DNA of 64,000 bases from Serratia sp. AKBS12 (GTDB lineage: Bacteria > Pseudomonadota > Gammaproteobacteria > Enterobacterales > Enterobacteriaceae), in NCBI RefSeq assembly GCF_024793895.1, contig NZ_JANUSB010000002.1:310001-374000 (forward strand), in the 5' to 3' direction. Positions 53,989 through 63,401 of this stretch are shown here, piece by piece (within the stretch, counting starts at the first letter, position 1; every line of letters starts with the position of its first letter). A program made the position numbers and the translations under genes. The notes below the pieces were generated by a model. That model was not told where the DNA came from, ran no database searches, and saw nothing but the letters and a program-made list of their open reading frames with translations.

Positions 53989-56900
53989 CGCACTTACCTC
54001 TTGCTTTCACTTGATTTCTAGTTAGTTTATAACGAGTATCATAACTCATTTTTGATGTTATCGAGTATGGATTTTCACCAGAATAAAGAACATCTTTGAG
54101 TTTGATTCGTCCTGAGTGTATATACTCAAGCTCTGACGACATCTTTATGTTACTTCTTTGAACAGAGTCCGCCTTGAATATAACAGCATAATCCCCTCTG
54201 CCAACGTGTTTTTTATTATTAATAAGTATATCTCGCTCAATATCTTTAGGGGACATAAGTATATCGGTTATATAAACCTTACCTTGTGAGTTAGGATTAA
54301 TAACACCAGCTTTCATTATACTTTCAAAACCAGCTTTATCAGTGTAGTGAATAAATACATTATCACCACTCAACCCAAGCGGGTCGATCCACGTTAACGG
54401 ATTCGGAACGTAGGCATACAAGTTATGCCCACCCGCCAGCCCGATTGGATCCTGCGTGGTGAAACGCCCGACCTCCGGCTCATAGTAGCGGAACAGATTA
54501 TAGTGTAATCCGCTTTCGTTATCCTGGTACTGCCCGGCATAACGCAGCGGTTGATGGTAGACCGGTCCGGTGCGTTTGGCTGCACCGGCCACCGTCTGGC
54601 CGGTCAGCTTGCCGAAGGTGTCGTACTGCCCGGACCAACGTAACTGGCCGTCGGCGTCGGTCACTTCCAATGGTGCGCTGTTGAGATCGGTGTGCAGCCA
54701 GTAAATATCCGCCTGGCGGGCACTGCCGGCCTGTTCGAGCGCCGCCAATGGCGTCCACGGGCTGGCCGGGTCGTAACTCCAGGTGCAGCGCGTGCCGTCG
54801 TCGCGCTGCTCTTGCAACAGCCGATAACCCTGCCACAGGAAGCGCGTATTAACCGTCGGTTTGCCTTTCAGCTGTACCTGTTTGCGACAACGGCGACCGA
54901 GCGCATCATAGTGGTAGTGCGCGACAAACTCGCCTTCCGGCCCGCGCCCCTGGGCCTGAATCAGACGGTTATCGGCGTCGTAGCGGTAATGCTGTTCATA
55001 CAGCCCGTTGCGGCGGCTGATAAGGTTGCCCCAGGCGTCGTAACGGTAGAATAATTGCTGCCACTGCGGCAACCGGTTGTTGCTGACCGCCGCCAGCGGC
55101 AAATGGCTTTCCACCTCGCTGTGCGGGCTTTTCTCGCCCAGCAGGTTGTCGGCGGCGTCATACACCAGCCGCAGACCGCGCTTGCCGAGGTTTTTCTCGC
55201 GATGTTGCAGCAGCCGACCTTCGGCGTCATAGCCGTAATGGATATCGCCACGCAGGGCATCGCTGACGCCCTCCAGCTCACCACGGCCGGTATAGTGGAA
55301 CACTCGCCATAGCGCGCCGTCTTCCGGCTTGACGATTTGCCCGTGCAGGAAGCCGCTGCTTTGCCAACGGCGACGCCCCAATGCGTCATACTGGCGCTGT
55401 TGCTGTAACGCGCCCTGCGTGCGGCCGGTTTCCCGGTGCAGGCGGTCGCGGGTAAATTCGCTCACCAGTTGCTGGTTGTACTTAACCGCGCTGGCGTGGC
55501 CAGAGCCGTAATACAGCCATTGCAACCGGTCGCCCTGCGGCAGCGTCAGCGCCTGCAGATTGGCCAGCGCATCCCACTGATATTGCAGTTCGCCGTTAAT
55601 CCCCTGCTCGGTGAGCAGATTGCCCGCCGCGTCGTATTGCAGCCGCACGCTGTCGGCGGCGATACCCAGCGCCACGCCGGCGGCGGTAGGGGTGCGCGCC
55701 AGTGCATTCAGGCGGCCGACAGCGTCATACTGATATTGCCATTCCGCGCTGTCGTTGCCGCGCCACACCAGTTGCCCCGCTTCGTCGAAACGAAAACGCT
55801 CAAACCGCTGCGCCGGTTCGCCAGATCGGGTTTGCCCGCCGGTTTCACTACGCTCATGCAGCAGTCCGGCGGCATCATAACGGTAATTGTGATGCAGACC
55901 GTCTGGCCGCTGCTCCGCCAGCAAGCGCCCGCTGGCGTCATAACTAAACTGGTAGTCGCCGCCGTTGCCGTTTTCCAGCCGCATCAGCCAGCCGCGTGGG
56001 CTGTAGTGATACTGGCGTGTACGGTTGATGCGATCGGTGATGCTGACCGGCAGACCCAGCGGGTTATAGCGCCAGTGGGTTTCGCTGCCGAGCGGATCCC
56101 GGTGGCTCGCCAACTGCCCCTGCGCATTCCAGTCAAACTGTTCTTCGCTGCCGTCCGGATGACGCAGGGTTTGCAGTCGACCGGCAGCGTCCCAACGGTA
56201 TTGCGTCAGGTTGCCCTCGGCGTCGGTGCGCGCGGTCAGTTGCCCCAGCGCATCGTAGGCATACGCGGTTACGCTGCCAGAACAGTCGGTGTAACGCGTC
56301 AGCAGTCCCTGGCCGTTCCAGGCCAGTTGCACCACGCCGCCCAGCGCATCGGTAATGCGCGACGGCAGGCTCTCCTCGTCGTCCGGATAGTGGTACAAGG
56401 TGGTGTTTTCCAGCGCGTCGAGGCTTTTGGTCAGGCGCCCCTGCGTATCCCAATACTGGCATTCACGACTGCCATCCGGATAGGTAATGGAGAACAGGCG
56501 GCCGCTGTTGCGTGAATATTGATAGGTGGTGGTGCGCCCCAACGGATCGGTTTCGCTCAGCAGGCGGCCGTAGCTGTCCCACTCGCTTTGCCGTTGCGCG
56601 CCGCCCGGCAGCACCACGCTGCACAGCTCGCCGCGCGCATAGATAAAGCCGTACTGACGTCCGTCAAAATCGGTGAACTGCGCCACGTTATCGTCGTCAT
56701 CCAGTTGCCAGACCGCCTGCATGCCGTCGTCGCGCAGCGCGCTACGGCGGCCACCGGCAAAATCATAACTGAAGTCCAGCCGTTCGCCGGCGCTGTTGCG
56801 GTAGGCCACCACGCGCGGCAGATGATCAAGCTCCTGCCAGCGGTATTCGTTCAGCAGCCCGGCAGCGTCCTGATGGCTGACCATCAGCCCGTCGAGCCAG

Positions 56901-58252
56901 CCAAAGCGTCGCGTGATTTCACCGGCGCGGTTGGTGACGCTAATCAGTTGCCCCTGATGGTCGTAGTCGTAGCTGACCAACGTCACGTCGCCGTCTGGCG
57001 TATGCAGCAGCACCGCGCTCAGGCGGGCCAGTCCGTTGGCGGTGGTGAGATAGCGACAGCTCAGGCGCTGGCCGGCGCTGTCGACCAGCTCGCTCAACTG
57101 ACCGCTGTCATCATAAAACAGTGAAGTAGTATTGCCGATGGCATCGGTGAGCATGCTCAGGCGGCTCGGCTGTTCGCCGTCCAGACGCGGGTAGTGATAG
57201 CTTTGTTCACCGACGTCGAATAGTTGCCAACTGCCGTCCGAATTGTGCATCAGCCAGCATTTTTCGGCTTCGCAGTAGGTTTTGTGGCCAAGCGGTACCA
57301 TCGGGAACGAGACGTAATCACCGGACGGTGCGCGCCACACCAGGCCATCCTGATACGGTTGCAGGCTGCTTTCCCAGAACAGGCTCCAGCCACGGCCGAG
57401 CACGCTGTCTGCCGGATTGCCGCTGCGCCAGTAGCGCTGCCAGGCCACCGGCAGGCGCGACGGCAGCACAAAGTCCAACTCATCGTCACCGTCGAGGAAC
57501 TTCTGGCCGCTGACCACGTCGATTGGGCGGGCGATGATGCCGGCAGCCGCGGTAGCGGTCATCAGGGTGCCGGCACGGCAGGCAACTCGTCCCAGTTTGT
57601 TGATGCCCGGCGCTTTGCTGAGCATGCGGCCAATGGCGCCCAGCTTGCTGGCCGCGCCGCCAACGCCGCCGACCAGGCCGGCAAACAGCAACGTCAGATC
57701 AGAGACCTTGTACAACCAGTCGGGTACTTCGGGTTTGATCGGTAAGGTGGTGGCGGTGCCACCACCAATAGTGACGTTGGGCGAGCCTTCCATCACCGTG
57801 GCGTCGCAGTTGGTTTTATCGCCGACGCGCGAGGCCGGGAAATCGTTGATGGCTACCTTGTCCGAGCCCTGCGCCATCTGCATGCTGGGGCCGTCATCCG
57901 CACAGGTGACCTGGCTGAGGGTAGCGATCGCCGCCGGTTTGCCATTGATGAACACATTGGGGGAACCGGTCAGTATGGTGCCCTTCGGCGTCAGACTGCC
58001 GGCCCCGGCATCGGCAATGCCGTCGCGGGCCGCGGTGGCCGCCTCCCCGGCGAGATAACCCACCGCCAGACTGGCACCAATCAGCAGCACGCCGACGCCA
58101 ACGCAGGACGCGGCCAGCCCGGCGACGAACAGCGCACCGGCAGCCACCGCCCCCGCCGCCGCAATCAAGCCGCCGACGATAGTGCCGCCAATCATTCCGG
58201 CCAAGGCATGGGAATGGCCGATGGCGTCACCGACGCGTGCCGCTTCACTCAT
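53981..58252 (-). CDS. prePAAR-PAAR-Rhs type VI effector with a candidate ADP-ribosyltransferase tip
   Basis: 1423 residues. Residues 4-13 (AARVGDAIGH) match the prePAAR motif AARxxDxxxH, followed by membrane-crossing helices (about 18-68) and a PAAR domain (about 85-170) that caps the VgrG spike. Residues about 260-1290 form the Rhs/YD-repeat shell. The shell ends at IDPLGL, after which the last 129 residues, encoded in clearly AT-richer DNA (53981-54370), form the toxin. This tip has HYTDKAGFESIMKAGVI and GRGDYAVIFKADS, resembling ADP-ribosyltransferase toxins with an H-Y motif. The Eag chaperone gene precedes it and an immunity gene overlaps its end. Confidence 0.88.
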   Translation of the reverse strand: MSEAARVGDAIGHSHALAGMIGGTIVGGLIAAAGAVAAGALFVAGLAASCVGVGVLLIGASLAVGYLAGEAATAARDGIADAGAGSLTPKGTILTGSPNVFINGKPAAIATLSQVTCADDGPSMQMAQGSDKVAINDFPASRVGDKTNCDATVMEGSPNVTIGGGTATTLPIKPEVPDWLYKVSDLTLLFAGLVGGVGGAASKLGAIGRMLSKAPGINKLGRVACRAGTLMTATAAAGIIARPIDVVSGQKFLDGDDELDFVLPSRLPVAWQRYWRSGNPADSVLGRGWSLFWESSLQPYQDGLVWRAPSGDYVSFPMVPLGHKTYCEAEKCWLMHNSDGSWQLFDVGEQSYHYPRLDGEQPSRLSMLTDAIGNTTSLFYDDSGQLSELVDSAGQRLSCRYLTTANGLARLSAVLLHTPDGDVTLVSYDYDHQGQLISVTNRAGEITRRFGWLDGLMVSHQDAAGLLNEYRWQELDHLPRVVAYRNSAGERLDFSYDFAGGRRSALRDDGMQAVWQLDDDDNVAQFTDFDGRQYGFIYARGELCSVVLPGGAQRQSEWDSYGRLLSETDPLGRTTTYQYSRNSGRLFSITYPDGSRECQYWDTQGRLTKSLDALENTTLYHYPDDEESLPSRITDALGGVVQLAWNGQGLLTRYTDCSGSVTAYAYDALGQLTARTDAEGNLTQYRWDAAGRLQTLRHPDGSEEQFDWNAQGQLASHRDPLGSETHWRYNPLGLPVSITDRINRTRQYHYSPRGWLMRLENGNGGDYQFSYDASGRLLAEQRPDGLHHNYRYDAAGLLHERSETGGQTRSGEPAQRFERFRFDEAGQLVWRGNDSAEWQYQYDAVGRLNALARTPTAAGVALGIAADSVRLQYDAAGNLLTEQGINGELQYQWDALANLQALTLPQGDRLQWLYYGSGHASAVKYNQQLVSEFTRDRLHRETGRTQGALQQQRQYDALGRRRWQSSGFLHGQIVKPEDGALWRVFHYTGRGELEGVSDALRGDIHYGYDAEGRLLQHREKNLGKRGLRLVYDAADNLLGEKSPHSEVESHLPLAAVSNNRLPQWQQLFYRYDAWGNLISRRNGLYEQHYRYDADNRLIQAQGRGPEGEFVAHYHYDALGRRCRKQVQLKGKPTVNTRFLWQGYRLLQEQRDDGTRCTWSYDPASPWTPLAALEQAGSARQADIYWLHTDLNSAPLEVTDADGQLRWSGQYDTFGKLTGQTVAGAAKRTGPVYHQPLRYAGQYQDNESGLHYNLFRYYEPEVGRFTTQDPIGLAGGHNLYAYVPNPLTWIDPLGLSGDNVFIHYTDKAGFESIMKAGVINPNSQGKVYITDILMSPKDIERDILINNKKHVGRGDYAVIFKADSVQRSNIKMSSELEYIHSGRIKLKDVLYSGENPYSITSKMSYDTRYKLTRNQVKARGKCGG

Positions 58253-58264
58253 GACAAATTCCTT

Positions 58265-58717
58265 TTATGCTCGATCGGCCACGTTGGGAGCCGGCTGATA
58301 ACTGTCCAATACCTGTAGCAACAGCGCCTCGTCCTGCGGCGCCAGCTTGCGTGGCTGCGCCAGGGTGAACACCAGCACCTGCCCCTGCTCCAGCGCAAAC
58401 ACCGCCTGACGCTGCCAAATGCGTTTGCCGTCGCGCAGATAACTGGCGTGCACGCTTTCCCCCGGCAGACGCGAGTTGCCCAAAGCCGCAGGCTCACGCC
58501 CCTTCAGCACCCAGCCCTTCAGGCTGTGGGATAGCGTCTCGAGCTGGCGCGTGATGTAGTCTGCCAGCGCTTCGCCCGGCTGCAACGCATCACGGGAAAT
58601 ATTCAACGAAGGAGAAGCATCATCACCGGCCAACAGCACGTTGACGGTACGATCGCTGTAACCTTCCGGCAACATCACGCTGCCTTCGGTGAAGGTGCAA
58701 CGAGAAAAATCAGGCAT
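58265..58717 (-). CDS. Eag-type chaperone (DcrB/DUF1795 family)
   Basis: 150 residues from ATG 58717 with AAGGA upstream. The fold pattern GSVMLPEGYSDRTVNVLL and DYITRQLETLSHSLKGW is that of DUF1795/DcrB proteins. EagR-type members bind the N-terminal membrane helices and prePAAR part of effectors such as the neighbouring Rhs protein and load them on VgrG. It lies 12 bases upstream of rhs on the same strand, the usual order. Confidence 0.87.
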   Translation of the reverse strand: MPDFSRCTFTEGSVMLPEGYSDRTVNVLLAGDDASPSLNISRDALQPGEALADYITRQLETLSHSLKGWVLKGREPAALGNSRLPGESVHASYLRDGKRIWQRQAVFALEQGQVLVFTLAQPRKLAPQDEALLLQVLDSYQPAPNVADRA

Positions 58718-58967
58718 CACGCAGGGTCCTTTTGCTAAACAGGATGCCAAGAATGACATAAGCCGGCGGTGATGGAAATATCGGTAAGGAATAGTTATGA
58801 GTTGGAGCGGCAACTGGGCTAGCAAGCGATACGCTGCGCCGCCCCTGCGGAAACGAAAAACCGCCGATTATGCCGCAGGCAGCGCCTGCCTATCGATACC
58901 CCGCGCAGGAGGGATATTGGCGCACAACGCCGCAGGGTGATATCTCCTCAATCGGCAATAATAATGA

Positions 58968-59144
58968 TTATTTTTGCTGTTGAATCATTGCCTTTAGTTC
59001 GTCGATGGTTAGCGTTTTGTTCTTTTTCCGGTGGATAATGCTATGACAATTGGCACACACCGGCACCAGATCGGTGGCGGGATCCACCTCTTTTTGACCG
59101 CCAAATTCAGAAACGGCCTTGAACCTGTAGCCCAGCGACAAAAA
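58968..59144 (-). pseudogene. HNH endonuclease C-terminal fragment
   Basis: A 58-codon minus-strand frame without a start, bounded upstream by a stop: FKAVSEFGGQKEVDPATDL, then VPVCANCHSIIHRKKN. CANCHSIIH is the HNH metal-binding core. It is the tail of a lost nuclease, perhaps an earlier toxin tip or an HNH protein of the defence type. The rest of 58718-59391 holds no gene. Confidence 0.6.
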
Positions 59145-59391
59145 TCAGGGCGCTGGCTCTTACCGGTGCACAATACGCAGTACCTTTACCTGCGAAATAA
59201 GCAAATATAAATCAATAAATTACAAGAAAAAACAAACCCTATTGTTGTGTGGTACGTATCACTGCGGTGATGACAATCTTTATCATCATCACAGGAATAC
59301 ACTTATTTCCATTCGCTATCCAAGTCCTTTGATAAGGCTGGATTTCCGGTTGACAAAACAACTCCCTTTCATCATCAAATAAGGATATATC

Positions 59392-60207
59392 ATGAGTGAT
59401 CCAAACAGCGGTTCAGGCTGGGGTGTAAGTCATACCCCGTACGGTGACGTACGTAACTACAATCCGAATGAATTCGGTGGTAGTACCGGCGGTGGTGAGG
59501 GTGGTAATGGTGGTAGCCGCGGTGGAAACAGCGGCAACCAACCCGGTACTGGCTCGTATTCCGGCCGTTTCAGTGTGGGCTCATTCTCTGCCGATGCGCC
59601 AAATATCGGTTCTGACGAGCTAAAGGAAATTTTTAACAACATAGCGCGCTGGGAAGGGGTGTCTCACAACATGTATGCCGACAGCGAAGGCAACGTCACT
59701 GTCGGGATTGGTACGCTGTTGTCGACCGCTGACGATGCGGTCAAACTGGGGTTCCACAATCGACGTGTCACACGTGGCCACGGTGATGAGATAGTTGGCT
59801 ACGTACGGTCCTCAGAAGGGGAAATCCGTAGTAATTTTCAGCGGGTGAAGGATGTGTATAACGATAAGTCCCTGAGCTATCGTCAAAAGGTTTTAGAATG
59901 GTCAGGGAGCGGAATGGTGTTGACGGATAATGAGATCGGTTCATTGGCCACAAAGCATATCAACCGAGACCGTGCGGCGCTCCAAGGGCTTTATGCCGGT
60001 TTTGACAGCTTCCCTCGTAGCGCAAAAGTGGCGCTGCACGATATGGCGTACAACATGGGGATCTCAAAATTGCGTAACGGCTTCCCACGCTTTAACGATG
60101 CGGTAAATCGCCGTGACTGGGCAGCAGCATCTGCTGAATCTCATCGGGTCGGTATCAGTGATGATCGCAACAATGCCACCCGTGAACAGTTGCTACGTGC
60201 TCGCTAA
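59392..60207 (+). CDS. Colicin-like bacteriocin with T4-lysozyme-type (GH24) domain
   Basis: 271 residues. The N terminus contains GSGW (7-10) followed by a Pro-Tyr at 16-17, resembling the TolB-binding box of E-type colicins, and then a glycine-rich flexible stretch (about 29-57). From residue about 75 comes a lysozyme domain: Glu88 (RWEG), Asp97 (YADSEG) and Thr103 (VTVGIG) have exactly the spacing of T4 lysozyme Glu11, Asp20 and Thr26. No signal peptide is present, as in other colicins. Muramidase killing is as in pesticin. AAGGA precedes the ATG. No obvious LexA box is seen upstream. There is little room for a separate receptor-binding domain. Confidence 0.82.
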   Translation: MSDPNSGSGWGVSHTPYGDVRNYNPNEFGGSTGGGEGGNGGSRGGNSGNQPGTGSYSGRFSVGSFSADAPNIGSDELKEIFNNIARWEGVSHNMYADSEGNVTVGIGTLLSTADDAVKLGFHNRRVTRGHGDEIVGYVRSSEGEIRSNFQRVKDVYNDKSLSYRQKVLEWSGSGMVLTDNEIGSLATKHINRDRAALQGLYAGFDSFPRSAKVALHDMAYNMGISKLRNGFPRFNDAVNRRDWAAASAESHRVGISDDRNNATREQLLRAR

Positions 60208-60212
60208 TCATT

Positions 60213-60243
60213 AATTTAGCCCCCTGGCTCCGGGGGCTAAATT
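60213..60243. terminator. Bidirectional terminator between bacteriocin and immunity gene
   Basis: AATTTAGCCCCC / GGGGGCTAAATT, a perfect 12-bp stem with a seven-base loop and A/T flanks on both sides. It fills the 37 bases between the two convergent genes. Confidence 0.85.
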
Positions 60244-60244
60244 A

Positions 60245-60895
60245 TCACAGCGTGGTGTTTTCAGTCACCGGCATGATAATCCAAATCTTACCCTTGGCGT
60301 CATCGATACGGTAGGTTGACAGCGTGCCCAGCGTTCCACCAGTTACCGCTGACCCTAATGTGATGAATGACTGCGATTTGCCCTGCGGGTTTTTAAATGT
60401 CTGGTATTGGCTGACAGCGTAAACAACTTGCTCTTTGTCCGACACCATCCGCCCATCCTTCAGCACCAGAGATGGTGTCCATTCCTGCAGTGTTTTACCC
60501 GCACCTTTGGCTTTCAACTCCTTGACGTCTTCATCAGAAACCACCAAAGCGGCACTGGCGGGGAAGTGCGCGACCACTTTCTCAATACCCGGCACGTCAA
60601 CCTGGGGATCCAACACGAATTGGTGCTGTTGTGCATAGTGCTGAATATTGCACTGAACCAATGAGTCCTTGGCTTCAACATAATCGCGATCGGGCAAACC
60701 GCTAATAGATGTGATCTGTTGGTTATTTTTTCGCAAGGCAAGGTAGTCATCACACGTGGCCAGAGAATGTTTTTTCCCATCAGCTGTCACCACCTGCAAA
60801 GGCTTTCCCTGAATGGAAATGTCCTGTTCGGCGGCCAGCGCCGAAGCAGAAACCAGCAGAGCACAGCCGGTGCCCAATACTTTCATTTTGTTCAC
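60245..60895 (-). CDS. Periplasmic protein, predicted immunity to the lysozyme bacteriocin
   Basis: 216 residues from a GTG at 60895 that has GGGAG seven bases upstream; ATG at 60886 or 60913 are alternatives. A signal peptide (MKVLGTGCALLVSASALAA) predicts a periplasmic location, where a peptidoglycan-cutting bacteriocin acts. Two cysteines (LATCDDY and LVQCNIQ) could form a disulfide. I know no family for it. The convergent position beside the bacteriocin gene mirrors pesticin and its periplasmic immunity protein. Confidence 0.6.
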   Translation of the reverse strand: MNKMKVLGTGCALLVSASALAAEQDISIQGKPLQVVTADGKKHSLATCDDYLALRKNNQQITSISGLPDRDYVEAKDSLVQCNIQHYAQQHQFVLDPQVDVPGIEKVVAHFPASAALVVSDEDVKELKAKGAGKTLQEWTPSLVLKDGRMVSDKEQVVYAVSQYQTFKNPQGKSQSFITLGSAVTGGTLGTLSTYRIDDAKGKIWIIMPVTENTTL

Positions 60896-60913
60896 GATAA
60901 CGCTCCCTAACAT

Positions 60914-61567
60914 GACAGGTAAGATAGGACAACATTCAACAAGATAAGCATATCACAGGGGAAAATACCCCCTATGACTTATCTACGCGACAAATGATTT
61001 ATCAGTAAATAACAAATACACAATCCATGCAGTTCGCCAAAAAATACCAGTGGAAAAGATCGATCGTTTGACCAGCCCAAGGTTGGTGACAAAAGTTGCC
61101 GGTTGGAACGCGATACCCGAGCCTGGCGCAATCTATTTCCCTTCCTGCAGCTTATACCGCTACATCCAACGGTATGCTCTTCCAACACTTGATTTTGTTA
61201 ACAGTCTGAATATATCGCAATGGATTGATTTTTAAAATTAATATTAATGCACTAACGTTGGGATCGTGATTCCATAAATGACAACAACTTACTGTAAATG
61301 CGCCCAGCCTATTTGGCACCGAACTAGCGTGCGCTAAGGTAACCGAGCTGCGGCAAAATCCGCGCTCAGGATTGGAACCCTGATAACCTAGGACTTAAAA
61401 AACTTGTGTTTTTTAAGTTGGCGCATGCACACTGCATCGTGGCTCAGGCAGGGCAACCGCAAGGTTGGCCGGTCACTAGGTCCGGAGTTCCAAACCTGCC
61501 TGGGTCACCCCTTTTGCTTGGAACCAGAAGGCGTGATGATACTGAACCTAGAAATGGAATTTTCATC
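60914..61567. other. Gene-free stretch with a structured leader-like part
   Basis: No credible gene. The half before 61567 contains a perfect ten-base inverted repeat CTTAAAAAAC-TTGT-GTTTTTTAAG at 61394-61417, and further GC-rich complementary stretches directly upstream of the 101-residue gene at 61568. It may be a long leader or a small RNA locus; I see no known riboswitch. Confidence 0.4.
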
Positions 61568-61873
61568 ATGAATACTCCTCAATATAATGCGCCTGACTCC
61601 TCCATCGCCCTATTCTGCCGTCTGGTTAGCACCTTTGATCTGTCCGCATTATCCGATATCGATCTCGCCGATCTCAACGCGCTGAGCGCCGGCGGTATTG
61701 AAGGCCTCTGCCATGGCTTGCTATTTATTAGTGACTCATTGGAGCAGGAAGTTATTTATCCGCCTGAAAGTGTGCGGCAGTTAAGCGCATTTTTAAACGC
61801 CAGCGCGCACCTGATTCCAGCATTGGCCATGCTCGGTGATAAAGCGCTGATTCAGTTAGGGGAGATGCATTAA
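61568..61873 (+). CDS. Hypothetical protein, 101 residues
   Basis: Starts MNTPQYNAPDSSIALFCRLV. It is a small acidic, leucine-rich helical protein (LSALSDIDLADLNALSAGG, then LIPALAMLGDKALIQLGEM). No membrane helix or signal peptide is present. I do not recognise a family. It stands alone after a long structured leader region, and its neighbours give no clue to its function. Confidence 0.6.
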   Translation: MNTPQYNAPDSSIALFCRLVSTFDLSALSDIDLADLNALSAGGIEGLCHGLLFISDSLEQEVIYPPESVRQLSAFLNASAHLIPALAMLGDKALIQLGEMH

Positions 61874-62052
61874 TCATGTGGTATATGACGCAGAGCCTGG
61901 GTAACCAGGCTCTAGAAAATCATCAGCTAGCTGAGAAAAACCAATAACGTTGCATTTGGCAAAGGCTTTTCCGCAGGTAAGTTTTCAACGCGATAAACAC
62001 CGTTGAGATTTGTCACTTTAAAACGCGCCATACATGCCCGCCCGTAAACATC

Positions 62053-62346
62053 CTATAAGCTGTTTCGCTCCTCAATAGGCACAAAACCCAGCCTGATGTT
62101 ATAGACATGATTTTCTTTAACACGGTAGTCGTCGTGGGTAACGCAGATCCTCTCTGGCGGCGTTTGTTTACCCACCTCAACAAGCTTTTCACCTACTCTG
62201 GTGATGATGTACAGCCGGTCCGGCACCTCTTTTTCTTTTGATGGCAGATAAATGCAGCTGTCACCGCGCCTTTTTGCCGTCGCATTGAGAGGAATATCCG
62301 GCGCATAGCGCTGATAGCCAATTCCCCTCCCGCAAAGGAGGGGGCG
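62053..62346 (-). pseudogene. Remnant resembling T6SS-immunity periplasmic lipoproteins
   Basis: A 97-codon frame without a start: LLCGRGIGYQRYAPDIPL, then RGDSCIYLPSKEKEVPDRLY and HVYNIRLGFVPIEER. The layout, with two spaced cysteines and a beta-rich body, is like the small lipoproteins often annotated as putative T6SS immunity proteins, but the signal peptide is missing. After the TAG at 62053 the same frame goes on for 41 codons to 61927 (MARFKVTNLNGVYRVENLP and beyond), so an in-frame stop may have split one gene. The rest of 61874-62350 shows nothing else. Confidence 0.4.
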
Positions 62347-62350
62347 CTAA

Positions 62351-63397
62351 CTACGCGGCATCCACCAGCATAAACATGCCGTAAGGATGGATTTCGAGGT
62401 AATAGCTTTCGCCAACGTCCGGTTGCAGGCGCGTGGCGTTAACCTGCAACAGAATTTCCTGCCCGTGCCAGTCAACGCTCACCTCATATTGCGGGCCCAT
62501 ATAGGCAACATGGCGAATGGTGCAGCGCTGGCTGTCTTCGCCACGCTGGCTGAGGGTGATCGCCTCTGGCCTGACGCCGACGCTGCCGGCTCCCCGTGCC
62601 GTGAAATGGGCCGGGCGCGGCAGGCGATAGCCATAAATTTCTACCGACTCCTGGCTAATATTGGCCGGGAACAGGTTGGCGTCGCCCATAAAGCTGGCCA
62701 TAAAGCGCGATGCCGGCTGGCGATAAAGCGCCTGCGGAGAGCCGATCTGCATGATCTCGCCTTTGTTCATCACCAGCACGGTGTCCGACACCGCGAACGC
62801 CTCGCTCTGATCGTGGGTGACATACAACGAGGTGATGTTGAACTGCTTTTGCAGCGCTCTGATCTTCTCGCGCATGCTGCGCCGCAGGTTGGCGTCGAGA
62901 TTGCTCAGCGGTTCGTCAAACAGCAGCACCTTTGGTTTCAGGATCAGCGCTCGGGCCAGCGCCACCCGCTGCTGCTGACCACCGGAGATCTGATCTACGT
63001 AACGATCCTCAAAGCCGTCCAGATCGACCATCGCCAGCGCTTCTTTCACCCGCGTTTTGATTTCGCTACGGGCGACGCCCAGCATCTTCAGACCATAGCC
63101 GACGTTGTCCCCCAGCGACATATGCGGGAACAGGGCATAAGACTGGAACACCATGCAGATATCACGCTGCTGGATAGACCGATCCGTCACGTCTTCGCCG
63201 TCGATAATGATTTGCCCGGCGCTGGGTTTTTCCAGCCCGGCCACCAGCCGCAACACGGTAGTTTTGCCGCAACCGGACGGGCCAAGCAGCGTCACCATTT
63301 GCCCCTGCGGAATGGCGAGGTTGATATTGTCGATAACCGTGTTATTGCCAAAGCGCTTGGCGACGTTGCGCAGTTCCACGAAATGTTTTTCAGTCAT
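62351..63397 (-). CDS. afuC: ABC transporter ATP-binding protein AfuC
   Basis: 348 residues, the length of E. coli AfuC, with near-identical segments such as [20 protein letters not shown] and [21 protein letters not shown]. Walker A is GPSGCGKTT, the signature LSGGQ-type motif is ISGGQQQRV, Walker B is VLLFDEP, and a C-terminal TOBE domain follows. AfuABC was named for ferric iron uptake, although an Actinobacillus homologue carries hexose phosphates, so the substrate is open. It lies four bases after afuB. Confidence 0.92.
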   Translation of the reverse strand: MTEKHFVELRNVAKRFGNNTVIDNINLAIPQGQMVTLLGPSGCGKTTVLRLVAGLEKPSAGQIIIDGEDVTDRSIQQRDICMVFQSYALFPHMSLGDNVGYGLKMLGVARSEIKTRVKEALAMVDLDGFEDRYVDQISGGQQQRVALARALILKPKVLLFDEPLSNLDANLRRSMREKIRALQKQFNITSLYVTHDQSEAFAVSDTVLVMNKGEIMQIGSPQALYRQPASRFMASFMGDANLFPANISQESVEIYGYRLPRPAHFTARGAGSVGVRPEAITLSQRGEDSQRCTIRHVAYMGPQYEVSVDWHGQEILLQVNATRLQPDVGESYYLEIHPYGMFMLVDAA

Positions 63398-63401
63398 AAT
63401 G

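Noticed and set aside
55436..56515. 359-codon plus-strand frame over rhs
   Set aside because: Antisense to the YD-repeat shell, with no domain and no start signal.
59200..59391. LexA (SOS) box upstream of the lysozyme bacteriocin
   Set aside because: Looked for CTG-N10-CAG as in E. coli colicin promoters and found no acceptable match; a short ATCAC-GTGAT palindrome is not a LexA site.
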